NCBI RefSeq assembly: GCF_010731895.1
Contig: NZ_AP022596.1
Span: forward strand, 1,612,001-1,676,000
Direction: 5' to 3'
Origin: Mycolicibacterium helvum
Lineage (GTDB): Bacteria; Actinomycetota; Actinomycetes; Mycobacteriales; Mycobacteriaceae
DNA: 64,000 nucleotides
Each line of letters opens with the position of its first letter. Within the stretch, counting starts at the first letter, position 1. The notes below the pieces were generated by a model. It was not told the DNA's origin and ran no database searches. It saw nothing but the letters and a program-made list of their open reading frames with translations. Of this stretch, positions 15,974-26,270 are shown in pieces. The position numbers and the translations under genes are program-made.

Positions 15974-16845
15974 CACCATGTACGGGGACATCCGCGGGCA
16001 AGCAGGGCGGAACCAACTCGGTCGAGGAACACCCCCGGCTTGTTGTGCAGCATCGAACTCGTCACCCGGATGTCTACCCAACCCAGCTCCGGCAATCTGG
16101 CATACCGCTCGACATCCTTGGACCGTTGATTCGGATCGGTCCAATGGTGGGCGCCGTCGAAGTCGACTCCGACTCGCCACTCCGGCCAGCCCATGTCGAG
16201 CCGAGCAATCACACATCCATCCTCGTCGCAGACGCGTATCTGGGTGTCGGGGCGTGGAAAGCCATTGCGCACGAGTTGAATTCGGGTCAACGTCTCGTAC
16301 GGCGACTCAGACCCGCCGTCGACCAACTCCAAGACCTTCTGCAGTTGCCTGAGCCCGCGAACACCGCGATGGCTAGCGATCACGTCGTTGATATCCCCGA
16401 CCTTGACCTCCGTGGCCTGCATAAGCGCGTCGATTCGTTGCACCGCGGACGTGAAGACAAGTCGGCGCCCGAGGTCGAATGCCGTGCGAGCAGGCGTGGT
16501 TACGGGCAGTCCGAGAGTCTCTTGCGTTTCTCCGGGTAACAAATGGTCAGCGTGGACGACGATCCGTGCCGGCGGTCGGCGATTGGTGTGCACCAGTTCG
16601 GCGGCCGCGTCAGGCTCAATCCACTTGGCCCCCAATAGTGCCGAAGCCGACAATCCGGCGACTACGCCTCTGCGGCGGGACCACAGCCAGGCGGCCCGCG
16701 CGCGATCTACGGCTGAGATGTCGGCTCCGCGCGGAGCCCAGACGCCTGGATACAGGGCGGCATGGAACCGCCTGAGCTCGCGGAATGTGAGCGACTCAGC
16801 AGCCAGGGCCTCCGCCGCAAGGAACGGCCAGGCGATGGTCTGCAT
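15973..16845 (-). CDS. DUF559-family (Vsr/restriction endonuclease-fold) protein
   Basis: 290 residues from the ATG at 16845. Residues 1-170 form an AbiEi/winged-helix-like region common in actinobacterial members (VVAGLSASALLGAKWI, PVTTPARTAFDLGRR). The C-terminal ~100 residues carry the nuclease-like core RVGVDFDGAHHWTDPNQRSKDVERY and GWVDIRVTSSML, in which Asp, His and the paired acidic residues resemble Vsr-type endonucleases. Many copies occur in mycobacteria, often solitary; biological role is unknown. It is bounded closely by inverted palindromic repeats, which would fit a small mobile or REP-like unit. Confidence 0.78.
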   Translation of the reverse strand: MQTIAWPFLAAEALAAESLTFRELRRFHAALYPGVWAPRGADISAVDRARAAWLWSRRRGVVAGLSASALLGAKWIEPDAAAELVHTNRRPPARIVVHADHLLPGETQETLGLPVTTPARTAFDLGRRLVFTSAVQRIDALMQATEVKVGDINDVIASHRGVRGLRQLQKVLELVDGGSESPYETLTRIQLVRNGFPRPDTQIRVCDEDGCVIARLDMGWPEWRVGVDFDGAHHWTDPNQRSKDVERYARLPELGWVDIRVTSSMLHNKPGVFLDRVGSALLARGCPRTW

Positions 16846-16904
16846 TCGCGAAGACTGACAGTGCGAGGCCGCGCGTGTGTTCCGCCGTCCACAGCAGGGC
16901 ATCG

Positions 16905-16957
16905 AGTGTGCGGATCGATACGCCAACCGCGGCGTGTTGCGTATGAAACCGCACACT
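16905..16957. repeat. Palindromic repeat element, right copy
   Basis: GTGTGCGG (16906) pairs with CCGCACAC (16949) and ATACGC (16918) with GCGTAT (16939), leaving a centre with CCGCGG. Same core as the left copy at 15923 but inverted. It lies 60 bp upstream of the DUF559 start, so an operator role is the main alternative to a mobile-repeat end. Confidence 0.75.
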
Positions 16958-16977
16958 CGGAGAACTGAATAACGAAA

Positions 16978-17008
16978 AAGCCCCGGTGCGCTTAGCGCAC
17001 CGGGGCTT
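16978..17008. terminator. Bidirectional rho-independent terminator after groEL2
   Basis: A perfect 14-15 bp stem AAGCCCCGGTGCGC / GCGCACCGGGGCTT with a TTA loop. On the minus strand it is followed by TTTTTCG, and on the plus strand by CTTTCG. It lies 15 nt past the groEL2 stop. Confidence 0.9.
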
Positions 17009-17023
17009 CTTTCGTACTGGGAC

Positions 17024-18780
<1,757 letters not shown>

Positions 18781-18788
18781 CCACATTC

Positions 18789-18815
18789 TTAGCACTCGCC
18801 TATGCCGAGTGCAAG
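18789..18815 (-). promoter_or_regulatory. CIRCE operator 2 (HrcA site)
   Basis: TTAGCACTC, nine bases, GAGTGCAAG; left half perfect. It is 8 bp from the first box, so two HrcA dimers could bind side by side. It also lies just beyond the end of the TetR gene. Confidence 0.9.
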
Positions 18816-18831
18816 AAGATGAATCAGCCGT

Positions 18832-19389
18832 TCACCCGGCGCGTAACCCGGCCACGATGACGTTCGTGATCCGGTCGGCCACGTCGTCGCCGTATTCCTG
18901 GCCACTCTTGCAGACGACCAGCAGCGCCTTGAGTTCGGCGACGCCGACGTCAGCCCGGGCGGCACCGGCCTGCTGCGCCGCCGCCAACATCTCTCCGAGC
19001 ATGCCCAGGAATTCCGCTTCGGCTCCCGGCGCCGCCGAGTCGAGGTCGATCCCATAGCTCGCCAGCGCCTCGACCATGCCGTGGTCGGCCGCACTCGCGC
19101 GCACCACTTCGCGGAGGAACTCGAACAACGCGGTGGACGGATCGGCAGCCAGCAGTTCCCGGCCGCGTTCGACGACGTGGCGCACCCGTTCGCCGATGAC
19201 CGCCTCGAAAAGCGCTTCCTTGGTCGGGAAGTGACGGTAGACGGTCCCCGCGCCAACGCCGGCCCGCCGGGCGATCTCGTCGATCGGCACGGCCAGCCCC
19301 TGCTCGGCGAACATGTCATAGGCGACTTGCAGCACCCGAGCACGGTTGCGCGCAGCATCGGCCCGTAGCGGCTTGCAGCTCAGACCCAC
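18832..19389 (-). CDS. TetR-family transcriptional regulator
   Basis: 185 residues. Helix-turn-helix at about residues 27-55 (VPIDEIARRAGVGAGTVYRHFPTKEALFEAV), fully typical. The rest is the ligand-binding helical domain. It is divergent from the SDR gene at 19490 with a 100-bp gap holding a promoter and two operator-like repeats, so it most likely represses that gene and possibly itself. The pair resembles Rv0067c-Rv0068 of M. tuberculosis as I remember them. Ligand unknown. Confidence 0.9.
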   Translation of the reverse strand: MGLSCKPLRADAARNRARVLQVAYDMFAEQGLAVPIDEIARRAGVGAGTVYRHFPTKEALFEAVIGERVRHVVERGRELLAADPSTALFEFLREVVRASAADHGMVEALASYGIDLDSAAPGAEAEFLGMLGEMLAAAQQAGAARADVGVAELKALLVVCKSGQEYGDDVADRITNVIVAGLRAG

Positions 19390-19406
19390 CTAACACCCCT
19401 CACGCG

Positions 19407-19437
19407 TTGACAAAGCGGGGCGCACGTTCCGTATAGT
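19407..19437 (+). promoter_or_regulatory. Sigma-A type promoter of the SDR gene
   Basis: TTGACA at 19407-19412 and TATAGT at 19432-19437 with a 19-bp spacer, unusually consensus-like for mycobacteria. The spacer contains the first operator repeat, so a bound repressor would block polymerase. Confidence 0.7.
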
Positions 19438-19462
19438 CAAAGAAACCGGGGCGCACGCTCCG
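19416..19462. promoter_or_regulatory. Tandem TetR operator candidates
   Basis: CGGGGCGCACGTTCCG (19416-19431) and CGGGGCGCACGCTCCG (19447-19462) differ by one base and are 31 bp apart, three helical turns. Each is an imperfect palindrome (CGG...CCG). One lies inside the promoter spacer and the other just downstream of the -10 box. Confidence 0.7.
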
Positions 19463-19489
19463 TTTATCGAGTTTAGACGAAGGAGAGCT

Positions 19490-20398
19490 GTGTCTTTTCA
19501 AAGGCCAACCTGGACCGCCGCCGACATTCCGGACCAGACCGGCCGCACCGCCGTGATCACTGGCGCCAATACCGGACTCGGTTACGAAACGGCGCACGCG
19601 CTGGCCGGCCGCGGCGCACGTCTGGTGCTCGCCGTGCGCAACCTCGACAAGGGCAAGGCCGCCGCCGATCTGATCGGCCGGCGCTACCCCGGCGCCGATG
19701 TCGCCGTGCAGGAACTCGACCTCACCTCATTGGAGTCAGTCCGGGCGGCCGCCGACCAGCTGCGCGCCAGCCACGACCGGATCGACCTGCTCATCAACAA
19801 CGCCGGGGTGATGATGACCCCGAAGCAGACCACCGAGGACGGCTTCGAGCTGCAATTCGGCACCAACCACCTCGGTCACTTTGCCTTTACCGGCCTGCTT
19901 CTCGACCGCCTGCTAGCCGCCCCTGGTTCGCGGGTGGTGACCGTCAGCAGCACCGGGCATCGCTTCGGCCGGATCCGCTTCGATGATCTGCAGTCCGAGC
20001 GCAGATACAACCCCGTGACCGCCTACGGGCAGTCGAAGCTGGCCAATCTGTTGTTCACCTACGAGTTGCAGCGACGGCTGGCCGGGACCGATACCATCGC
20101 CACCGCCGCGCACCCCGGCGGATCCAGTTCCGAGCTGGCGCGCCACGTGCCCGGGCTCGTGCAGTCGGCATTCGGTTTGATCGAGCAGAGCACCGAGATG
20201 GGCGCACTACCCACCTTGCGCGCCGCCACCGACCCGACCGTATCGGGCGGCCAGTACTACGGACCAGGCCGATTCCTGGAGCTGCGGGGCTATCCGAAGC
20301 TGGTGTCCTCCAATGGCCGATCCCACGACGTCGCCGCACAGAAGCGCCTGTGGGAGGTGTCCGAAGCCCTGACGGGTGTGGTGTATCACCTCGGCTGA
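19490..20398 (+). CDS. Short-chain dehydrogenase/reductase (retinol dehydrogenase-like)
   Basis: 302 residues, GTG start after GAAGGAGA. Rossmann motif TGANTGLG (residues ~22-29), NNAGV structural motif and the catalytic YGQSK. The larger size and the NHLGHF segment place it with light-dependent protochlorophyllide reductase/WWOX/retinol dehydrogenase-like SDRs. Substrate is unknown. It is ~60% similar by eye to the second SDR at 25347, a paralog. The divergent TetR gene likely controls it. The cupin gene follows 17 nt downstream, probably in the same transcript. Confidence 0.9.
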   Translation: MSFQRPTWTAADIPDQTGRTAVITGANTGLGYETAHALAGRGARLVLAVRNLDKGKAAADLIGRRYPGADVAVQELDLTSLESVRAAADQLRASHDRIDLLINNAGVMMTPKQTTEDGFELQFGTNHLGHFAFTGLLLDRLLAAPGSRVVTVSSTGHRFGRIRFDDLQSERRYNPVTAYGQSKLANLLFTYELQRRLAGTDTIATAAHPGGSSSELARHVPGLVQSAFGLIEQSTEMGALPTLRAATDPTVSGGQYYGPGRFLELRGYPKLVSSNGRSHDVAAQKRLWEVSEALTGVVYHLG

Positions 20399-20415
20399 CG
20401 GGCAGACTGAGGGCG

Positions 20416-20934
20416 ATGTCACTCCACGTGCCGCCCTATCCCCCGCCTCGTTACGAGGGTGACGGCGACGTCAGCGCCACCCTGCGCAGGGCCGACACCC
20501 CGGCCGACTTCGAGTCGTGGGGGACCAAGTACACCTACCTGGCCACCCAACAATCCACCGGCGGAGAGTTCGGCCTGTACCGAGTCGACCTGGGACCGCA
20601 GGCTGGTGGGCCGGGCCCACATTTCCACAAGGCCATGTCAGAGTCGTTCTTCGTCCTGTCCGGACAGATCCGGCTCTACGATGGGCGGGACTGGACGGTG
20701 GGCGAGCAAGGCGACTACTTGTACGTCCCGCCGGGCGGTCTGCACGGCTTCGGCAACGTGTCCGACGAGCCGGCGTCGCTGCTGATGCTGTTCACTCCCG
20801 GGGCGCCGCGGGAGTTCTATTTCGAGGGTCTGCCACGGCTGGGTGAGTTGTCCGATGACGAGCGCCGGGAGTTCTTCGACCGCAATGACAACTTCTTCCC
20901 CGAACCGCCCGACGACAAAGATGCGTATCCGTAA
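20416..20934 (+). CDS. Cupin-domain protein
   Basis: 172 residues from the ATG at 20416. The cupin metal motif is clear: GPHFHKAMSESFFVLSGQ (His, His, Glu) and the second element PPGGLHGFGN (His). A single cupin barrel with a charged C-terminal extension (DDERREFFDRNDNFFPEPP). Enzyme class cannot be told. The short gap to the SDR suggests that it is part of the TetR-controlled unit. Confidence 0.85.
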   Translation: MSLHVPPYPPPRYEGDGDVSATLRRADTPADFESWGTKYTYLATQQSTGGEFGLYRVDLGPQAGGPGPHFHKAMSESFFVLSGQIRLYDGRDWTVGEQGDYLYVPPGGLHGFGNVSDEPASLLMLFTPGAPREFYFEGLPRLGELSDDERREFFDRNDNFFPEPPDDKDAYP

Positions 20935-20978
20935 ACCGTTGCGCTAAGGTTCTTCTCGACCGGAGAGGAGTCCCAGGG

Positions 20979-22676
20979 GTGCGGGCAGTTGATGCGCCCA
21001 GCACCCAGGCATTGCGGGGCTGGCAGCGACGGGCGTTGGTCAAGTATCTGACCGCCAAACCTCGTGATTTCCTGGCCGTGGCGACCCCCGGCGCCGGTAA
21101 GACGACCTTCGCTCTGCGGATCGTCGCCGAACTTCTTGCCGAGGGCATCGTCGAGGCCGTCACGATCGTCGTCCCGACTGAACACCTCAAGATCCAGTGG
21201 GCACAAGCTGCCGCCCGGCAGGGCATATCCCTGGATCCGAAGTTCTCCAACTCCAACTCCCAGACCTCCGCGGAGTACCACGGCGTCGTCGTCACCTACG
21301 CCCAGGTCGCCAGCCACCCGACCCGGCACCGGGTGCGCACCGAGAACCGCAAGACCCTCGTCGTCTTCGACGAGATCCACCACGGCGGTGACGCCAAGAC
21401 GTGGGGCGACGCCATCCGGGAGGCGTTCGACGACGCGACCCGGCGGCTGGCGCTGACCGGCACCCCGTTCCGGAGCGACGACAGCCCGATCCCGTTCGTC
21501 ACCTACGAGACCGGCCCCGACGGCTTCGCCCGCTCGCAGGCCGACCACACCTATGGCTATTCCGACGCGCTCGCCGACGGTGTGGTGCGCCCAGTCATGT
21601 TCATGGCTTACTCGGGCGAGGCCCGCTGGCGCGACAGTGCCGGCGAGGAGCACGCGGCCCGCCTCGGCGAACCGCTGACCGCCGAGCAGACGGCGCGGGC
21701 ATGGAAGACCGCACTCAACCCGGCAGGCCAATGGATGCCCGCGGTGATCGCGGCGGCCGACACCAAGTTGCGCGGACTTCGTGAGCACGTGCCCGACGCC
21801 GGCGGCATGATCATCGCCTCCGATCAGACCGCCGCCCGCGCCTACGCCGATCTGCTGGTCAAGATCACCGGTGAGGCCCCGACCATCGTGCTCTCCGACG
21901 ACAAGGGCGCCTCAGATCGCATCTCGCAGTTCTCGGCGAGTACCTCACGCTGGCTGGTGGCCGTGCGCATGGTGTCCGAAGGCGTCGACGTGCCGCGGCT
22001 GGCCGTCGGGGTCTACGCCACCAGCGCATCGACGCCGTTGTTCTTCGCCCAGGCGATCGGCCGATTCGTGCGGTCCCGGCGGCCCGGCGAGACCGCCTGC
22101 ATCTTCTTGCCGTCGGTGCCCAACCTGCTACTGCTCGCCAGCGAGATGGAAGCCCAGCGCAACCATGTGCTCGGTAAGCCACACCGGGAGAACCTCGACG
22201 AGGATCCGCTCGATGCCGAGCTCGCCAAGCAGAACCGCGACGAGCCCGACGAGGGCGAGAACAAGATCGAGTACCTGGGCGCCGACGCCGAGCTCGATCA
22301 GGTGATCTTCGACGGCTCGTCGTTCGGAACGGCCACACCCGCGGGTAGCGACGAGGAGGCCGACTACCTCGGCATCCCCGGCCTGCTCGATGCCGAGTCG
22401 ATGCGAGATCTGTTGCGGCGCAGGCAGGAAGAACAGATCAACAAGCGCACCGCCAGCGGCGAGGTGCCGCGGCTGACCACCCACGGCCAGCTGCGGGATC
22501 TGCGAAGCGAACTCAACACCCTGGTGTCGCTGGCACACCACCGCACCGGCAAGACGCACGGGCAGATCCACAACGAACTGCGCCGGGTCTGCGGCGGTCC
22601 ACCCGTAGCTGCGGCCACCAGCGATCAGCTCAAGGCCCGCATCGAAGCGGTGCGAAAGTTGTCGCGCGAAACCTGA
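20979..22676 (+). CDS. Superfamily 2 DEAD/DEAH-type helicase
   Basis: 565 residues, GTG start after GGAGAGGAG. RecA-like domain 1 has Walker A TPGAGKTTFA (about residue 33-42), DExH box VFDEIHHGG and motif III LTGTPFRSDD. Domain 2 has motif V SEGVDVPRL and motif VI QAIGRFVRSRRPGE. The layout is like XPB/UvsW or type III restriction helicases. No nuclease or other accessory domain is seen; the C-terminal ~130 residues are charged helices (LRRRQEEQINKRTASGE). It probably works in DNA repair or RNA/DNA remodelling. No methylase or restriction partner is adjacent. Confidence 0.88.
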   Translation: MRAVDAPSTQALRGWQRRALVKYLTAKPRDFLAVATPGAGKTTFALRIVAELLAEGIVEAVTIVVPTEHLKIQWAQAAARQGISLDPKFSNSNSQTSAEYHGVVVTYAQVASHPTRHRVRTENRKTLVVFDEIHHGGDAKTWGDAIREAFDDATRRLALTGTPFRSDDSPIPFVTYETGPDGFARSQADHTYGYSDALADGVVRPVMFMAYSGEARWRDSAGEEHAARLGEPLTAEQTARAWKTALNPAGQWMPAVIAAADTKLRGLREHVPDAGGMIIASDQTAARAYADLLVKITGEAPTIVLSDDKGASDRISQFSASTSRWLVAVRMVSEGVDVPRLAVGVYATSASTPLFFAQAIGRFVRSRRPGETACIFLPSVPNLLLLASEMEAQRNHVLGKPHRENLDEDPLDAELAKQNRDEPDEGENKIEYLGADAELDQVIFDGSSFGTATPAGSDEEADYLGIPGLLDAESMRDLLRRRQEEQINKRTASGEVPRLTTHGQLRDLRSELNTLVSLAHHRTGKTHGQIHNELRRVCGGPPVAAATSDQLKARIEAVRKLSRET

Positions 22677-22706
22677 ACCCAGGCTCCGCGAGTAACGTCG
22701 CCGCGT

Positions 22707-23954
22707 GTGACGACCGTCGAACTCGCCGCCGAGACCGCAGACACCCTCGCGGATCTCTACCGGCAGCTGCACGCCGACCCCGAGCTGTCCTTCCAGGAAC
22801 ATCAGACCGCCGCGCGCATCGTCGACGCGCTCGCCGACACCGGCTGCGAGATCACCCAACATGTCGGTGGGACCGGCGTGGTGGCCGTCTTACCCAACGG
22901 CAACGGTCCGGTGATCATGCTGCGCGCCGATATGGACGCGTTGCCGGTGTCCGAGGACACCGGTCTGCCCTACGCCAGCACCAAAGTGGTCGTCGACGCG
23001 ACCGGTAAGTCAATGCCCGTCGCCCACGCGTGCGGTCACGACATGCACGTCGCCGCCTTGGTCGGGGCGGTGGGCGAACTGTTCCGGCTCCGCGAACGCT
23101 GGGCAGGCACCGTCGTCGCGGTCTTCCAGCCCGCCGAGGAGCTCGCCAGCGGCGCGCAAGCAATGATCGACGCCGGGCTGTTCGAGCGTTTCCCTCGGCC
23201 GAGCATCGTCCTCGGCCAGCATGTCGGGCCACTGCCCGCGGGGACGATAGGACACGGGCAGGGACCGGTCATGGCGGCGACCGATTCGGTGCAGGTCACC
23301 TTATTCGGCCGTGGCGGGCACGGGTCGCAACCGGAGGGCACCATCGACCCCGTCGTAATGGCAGCGGCCACGGTGATGCGGTTGCAGGGCATCGTGTCCC
23401 GGGAAGTCCCGTCGAGCGAACGAGCCGTTGTCACCGTCGGGCGTTTGCAGGCGGGCACCAAGGAGAACATCATCCCGGCGACCGCCGAACTCGGCGTCAA
23501 CATGCGCAGCTTCACACCGGAGGTTCGCGCTCAGGTCAAGGCGGCCATCGAGCGCATCGTCACCGCCGAGGCGGCGGCGAGCAACAGCCCGCAGCCCCCG
23601 CACTTCGATTGGAATGTCAGCGGACCGGTGTTGGTCAACGACCCCGCGGCGACGGCCAAGACAGTGGCCGCGTTCGAACGTGAATTCGGCGCCGAGCGGC
23701 TCATCCCGTTGCCGCCTATGGCAGCCAGCGAGGACGTCGGCGTCTTCGGCGAAACCCTTGGCGTGCCAACGGTCTTCTGGTTCTGGGGCGGCGTGACACA
23801 GGATGTGTTCAACGACGCACTCAGCAGAGGGGAGCTGCCGCCGATGAACCATTCGCCTGAGTTCGCGCCGGCGATCGAGCCGACGTTGACCACCGGCGTG
23901 CAGGCGATGACGACGGCCGCGCTGACGTGGCTGGGGTCAGCCCCTACGTCCTGA
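22707..23954 (+). CDS. M20-family metallopeptidase/amidohydrolase (AmiA/HipO type)
   Basis: 415 residues, GTG start. Zinc ligands and catalytic elements of M20D: RADMDALPV, HACGHDMHVAAL, QPAEE, and His in LGQHVGPLP. A lid/dimer domain is inserted (GGHGSQPEGTIDPVVMA). The family hydrolyses N-acyl amino acids such as hippurate or indole conjugates. The distal zinc site SEDVGVFGE is intact. Its end overlaps the convergent SRPBCC gene by 11 nt. Start position fits the first helix, TVELAAETADTL. Confidence 0.9.
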   Translation: MTTVELAAETADTLADLYRQLHADPELSFQEHQTAARIVDALADTGCEITQHVGGTGVVAVLPNGNGPVIMLRADMDALPVSEDTGLPYASTKVVVDATGKSMPVAHACGHDMHVAALVGAVGELFRLRERWAGTVVAVFQPAEELASGAQAMIDAGLFERFPRPSIVLGQHVGPLPAGTIGHGQGPVMAATDSVQVTLFGRGGHGSQPEGTIDPVVMAAATVMRLQGIVSREVPSSERAVVTVGRLQAGTKENIIPATAELGVNMRSFTPEVRAQVKAAIERIVTAEAAASNSPQPPHFDWNVSGPVLVNDPAATAKTVAAFEREFGAERLIPLPPMAASEDVGVFGETLGVPTVFWFWGGVTQDVFNDALSRGELPPMNHSPEFAPAIEPTLTTGVQAMTTAALTWLGSAPTS

Positions 23955-24420
23955 CTTTGGCCAGCTTGGCGAGGTTCGCCAGCGAGTTGTCCAGATGCGA
24001 GACCGCGAAGGGCGGGAAGGTGATGTTCTCCCGGATCGCTGCAGTGGCGTTCGACCAGTCGTAGGTCAAGGTGAGGCGGGTCTGCTCGGCGCCGATCGGC
24101 TCGAGGTCGTAGCGCCAGGTCCAGCCGCCCAGCTCCAGACTGCCATCCTCGGCAGGCCCACCCGGCGCCCAGGCGATGACGCGGTCAGGCTCCAGCGCGA
24201 CGACCTGGTTGGCCATCTCGTAGTGCTTGTCCGGATGGCCCTCGTGGAACATCGCGACCCGGAAGACCTGCCCGACGGCACTGAGCGGCTGCTCGTCGAG
24301 CGGATCCCGTACCCAGCCGGTGCCATCGATGTCCTTGTGGGTGCTCGGGTCGGCGAGTACGCCGAACACCGATGCGGCGGGCGCGTCGACGGTGGCATTC
24401 ACAATCAGAATTTCAGTCAT
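23944..24420 (-). CDS. SRPBCC (START-like) ligand-binding protein
   Basis: 158 residues from the ATG at 24420 (TEILIVNATVDAPAASVF). The fold is suggested by DAPAASVFGVLADPSTHKDIDG at the start, the central HYEMANQVVALEPDRVIAWAP and the C-terminal helix HLDNSLANLAKL. Such proteins bind hydrophobic ligands or act as cyclases; no catalytic residue can be assigned. A related protein is encoded at 31242-31691. Convergent overlap with the M20 gene. Confidence 0.82.
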   Translation of the reverse strand: MTEILIVNATVDAPAASVFGVLADPSTHKDIDGTGWVRDPLDEQPLSAVGQVFRVAMFHEGHPDKHYEMANQVVALEPDRVIAWAPGGPAEDGSLELGGWTWRYDLEPIGAEQTRLTLTYDWSNATAAIRENITFPPFAVSHLDNSLANLAKLAKVRT

Positions 24421-24471
24421 GCCTAGGTAGACCGGCGCGGCTACCAAAACTCATCGCGCTCCTGCCCGCCG

Positions 24472-25287
24472 CTAAAGCCCGAGCAACTCCGGCAGCCCGG
24501 CGACCGAATCGATGACGTGACTGGGCTGCATCGCGAATTCGTCTGTGGCCCAACGATCCAAGGTGTCCTGGCGGAACTTGCCGGTGCGCACCAGCACGCC
24601 GGTCATCCCAACCACCTGAGCGGCCAGCACATCATTGTTCAGGTCGTCACCGACCATGTACATCTCGTCGGGGTCGACGCCGAGCCGGGCCGCCGACGCC
24701 AGGAATCCCGCCGGCGCCGGCTTGCCGACCGCGGTGACCTTGCGCCCGGAAGTCTGCTCCATGCCGATCAGATACATCCCGGTGTCGATGCGCAGGCCCT
24801 CGGTGGTGGTCCACGCGGTGCTGCGGTGCATCGCCACCACCGGCACACCCTGGGCCATCCACTCGTAGACCCGGCTCAGCGTGCGGTGGCTGTACTCGGG
24901 GCCGGCCCCGCCGAGCAGGATGACGTCGGGGACATCGGGATCGATCCCGTCGTCGTAGACCACGGAGTCGACGATGTCGATACCTGGCATGTCATCGGTG
25001 ATGTCGCCGTTGTTGACCAGGAAGCAGCGCGCATCGGGGTAGTTGGCCCGCACGTAGTCGGCGGTCAGCGCCGCCGCGGTGATCACCTCGTCGGGCCGCA
25101 CCTCAATACCGGCGTGCGAGAGGGCCGCGGCGATCTGCTGACGGGTGCGCGTTGTGGTGTTGGTCAGATAGGAACAGGCGATTTGATGGTCGGCCAACAC
25201 CGCGAGCGCGCCGGCCGCACCGGGAATCGGCGTCCACGAGGTCACCAAGACGCCATCGATGTCGAACAGCACCCCACCGATAGCCAT
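24472..25287 (-). CDS. HAD-superfamily IIA hydrolase (NagD/pyridoxal phosphatase-like)
   Basis: 271 residues from the ATG at 25287. Motif I FDIDGVL (nucleophile and acid Asp), motif II Thr in LTNTTTRTR, Lys of VTAVGKPAP and motif [11 protein letters not shown] are all present, with a C2 cap between. Substrate likely a phosphorylated small metabolite. Divergent from the SDR at 25347 with a 59-bp gap. Alternative earlier starts exist in frame but this ATG opens the core strand directly. Confidence 0.9.
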   Translation of the reverse strand: MAIGGVLFDIDGVLVTSWTPIPGAAGALAVLADHQIACSYLTNTTTRTRQQIAAALSHAGIEVRPDEVITAAALTADYVRANYPDARCFLVNNGDITDDMPGIDIVDSVVYDDGIDPDVPDVILLGGAGPEYSHRTLSRVYEWMAQGVPVVAMHRSTAWTTTEGLRIDTGMYLIGMEQTSGRKVTAVGKPAPAGFLASAARLGVDPDEMYMVGDDLNNDVLAAQVVGMTGVLVRTGKFRQDTLDRWATDEFAMQPSHVIDSVAGLPELLGL

Positions 25288-25346
25288 ACCGCGACAGTAA
25301 ACGGCCACCGCTCGGATGCAACTTGGGCCGACGTATCGTCGGTGCC

Positions 25347-26270
25347 ATGGGCGCACTCCGCTGGACCGAAGCAGACGTACCCGACCAGAGCGGGCGGGTC
25401 GCGATCGTCACCGGCTCCAATACCGGCCTGGGCTTCGATACCGCACGGGTGCTGGCGCAGCACGGGGCGACGGTGGTGATGGCGGTCCGCGACACCGCCA
25501 AGGGCGAAGCGGCGGCGGCCCAGATCCGTCAAACCGCACCGGCCGCCGACATCGCGGTGCACAAACTGGACCTGGGCTCGCTGGCCTCGGTGCGGGCGGC
25601 GGCCGCCGAGATCGGCAGTGCCTATCCCCGCATCGACCTGCTGATCAACAACGCCGGGGTGATGTACCCGCCCAAACAGACCACTGCCGACGGCTTCGAG
25701 CTGCAATTCGGCACCAACCACCTGGGTCACTTCGCGCTCACCGGTCTGCTGCTGGGCAACCTGCTGCCCGTCGACGGTTCGCGGGTGGTGGTGGTCGCCA
25801 GCATCGCTCACAACATCCGCGCCAAGATCGCCTTCGACGACCTGCAATGGGAACGCCGCCGCTACGAGCGCGTCGCCTCCTACGGGCAGTCCAAGCTGGC
25901 CAACCTGATGTTCGCCTACGAACTGCAGCGCCGGCTCGCGGCCGCGAACGCCAAAACCATTGCGGTTGCGGCACATCCGGGCGTGTCGAACACCGAGTTG
26001 ATACGCCATGTCCCCGGCTCGTCGCTGCCGGGTGTCAAGACTCTCGCCGGCCTGGTGCTGAACAGCCCCGAGCTCGGCGCGCTGCCGACACTGCGGGCCG
26101 CCACCGACCCGGCGGTCGTCGGAGGCCAGTACTACGGTCCCGACGGGTTCCGCGAGATGCGCGGTTACCCGAAGCTGGTCGACTCCAGCCGACAGTCGCA
26201 CGATCGGGATATCCAGCAGCGACTGTGGATGGTGTCCGAAGAACTGACCGGCGTGAGCTTCGGAATCTGA
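25347..26270 (+). CDS. Short-chain dehydrogenase/reductase, paralog of the 19490 gene
   Basis: 307 residues from ATG 25347 ([18 protein letters not shown]). TGSNTGLG coenzyme motif, [17 protein letters not shown] and catalytic YGQSK. It keeps the same C-terminus as the 19490 paralog ([18 protein letters not shown]), so both probably use related substrates. Its stop overlaps the moeA start (TGATG), an arrangement also known from Rv0439c-moeA2 of M. tuberculosis. No regulator adjoins this copy. Confidence 0.9.
   Translation: MGALRWTEADVPDQSGRVAIVTGSNTGLGFDTARVLAQHGATVVMAVRDTAKGEAAAAQIRQTAPAADIAVHKLDLGSLASVRAAAAEIGSAYPRIDLLINNAGVMYPPKQTTADGFELQFGTNHLGHFALTGLLLGNLLPVDGSRVVVVASIAHNIRAKIAFDDLQWERRRYERVASYGQSKLANLMFAYELQRRLAAANAKTIAVAAHPGVSNTELIRHVPGSSLPGVKTLAGLVLNSPELGALPTLRAATDPAVVGGQYYGPDGFREMRGYPKLVDSSRQSHDRDIQQRLWMVSEELTGVSFGI

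Noticed and set aside
20979..22676. Restriction-modification or anti-phage helicase system
   Set aside because: The helicase has no methylase, nuclease or other defence partner next to it; neighbours are metabolic genes.
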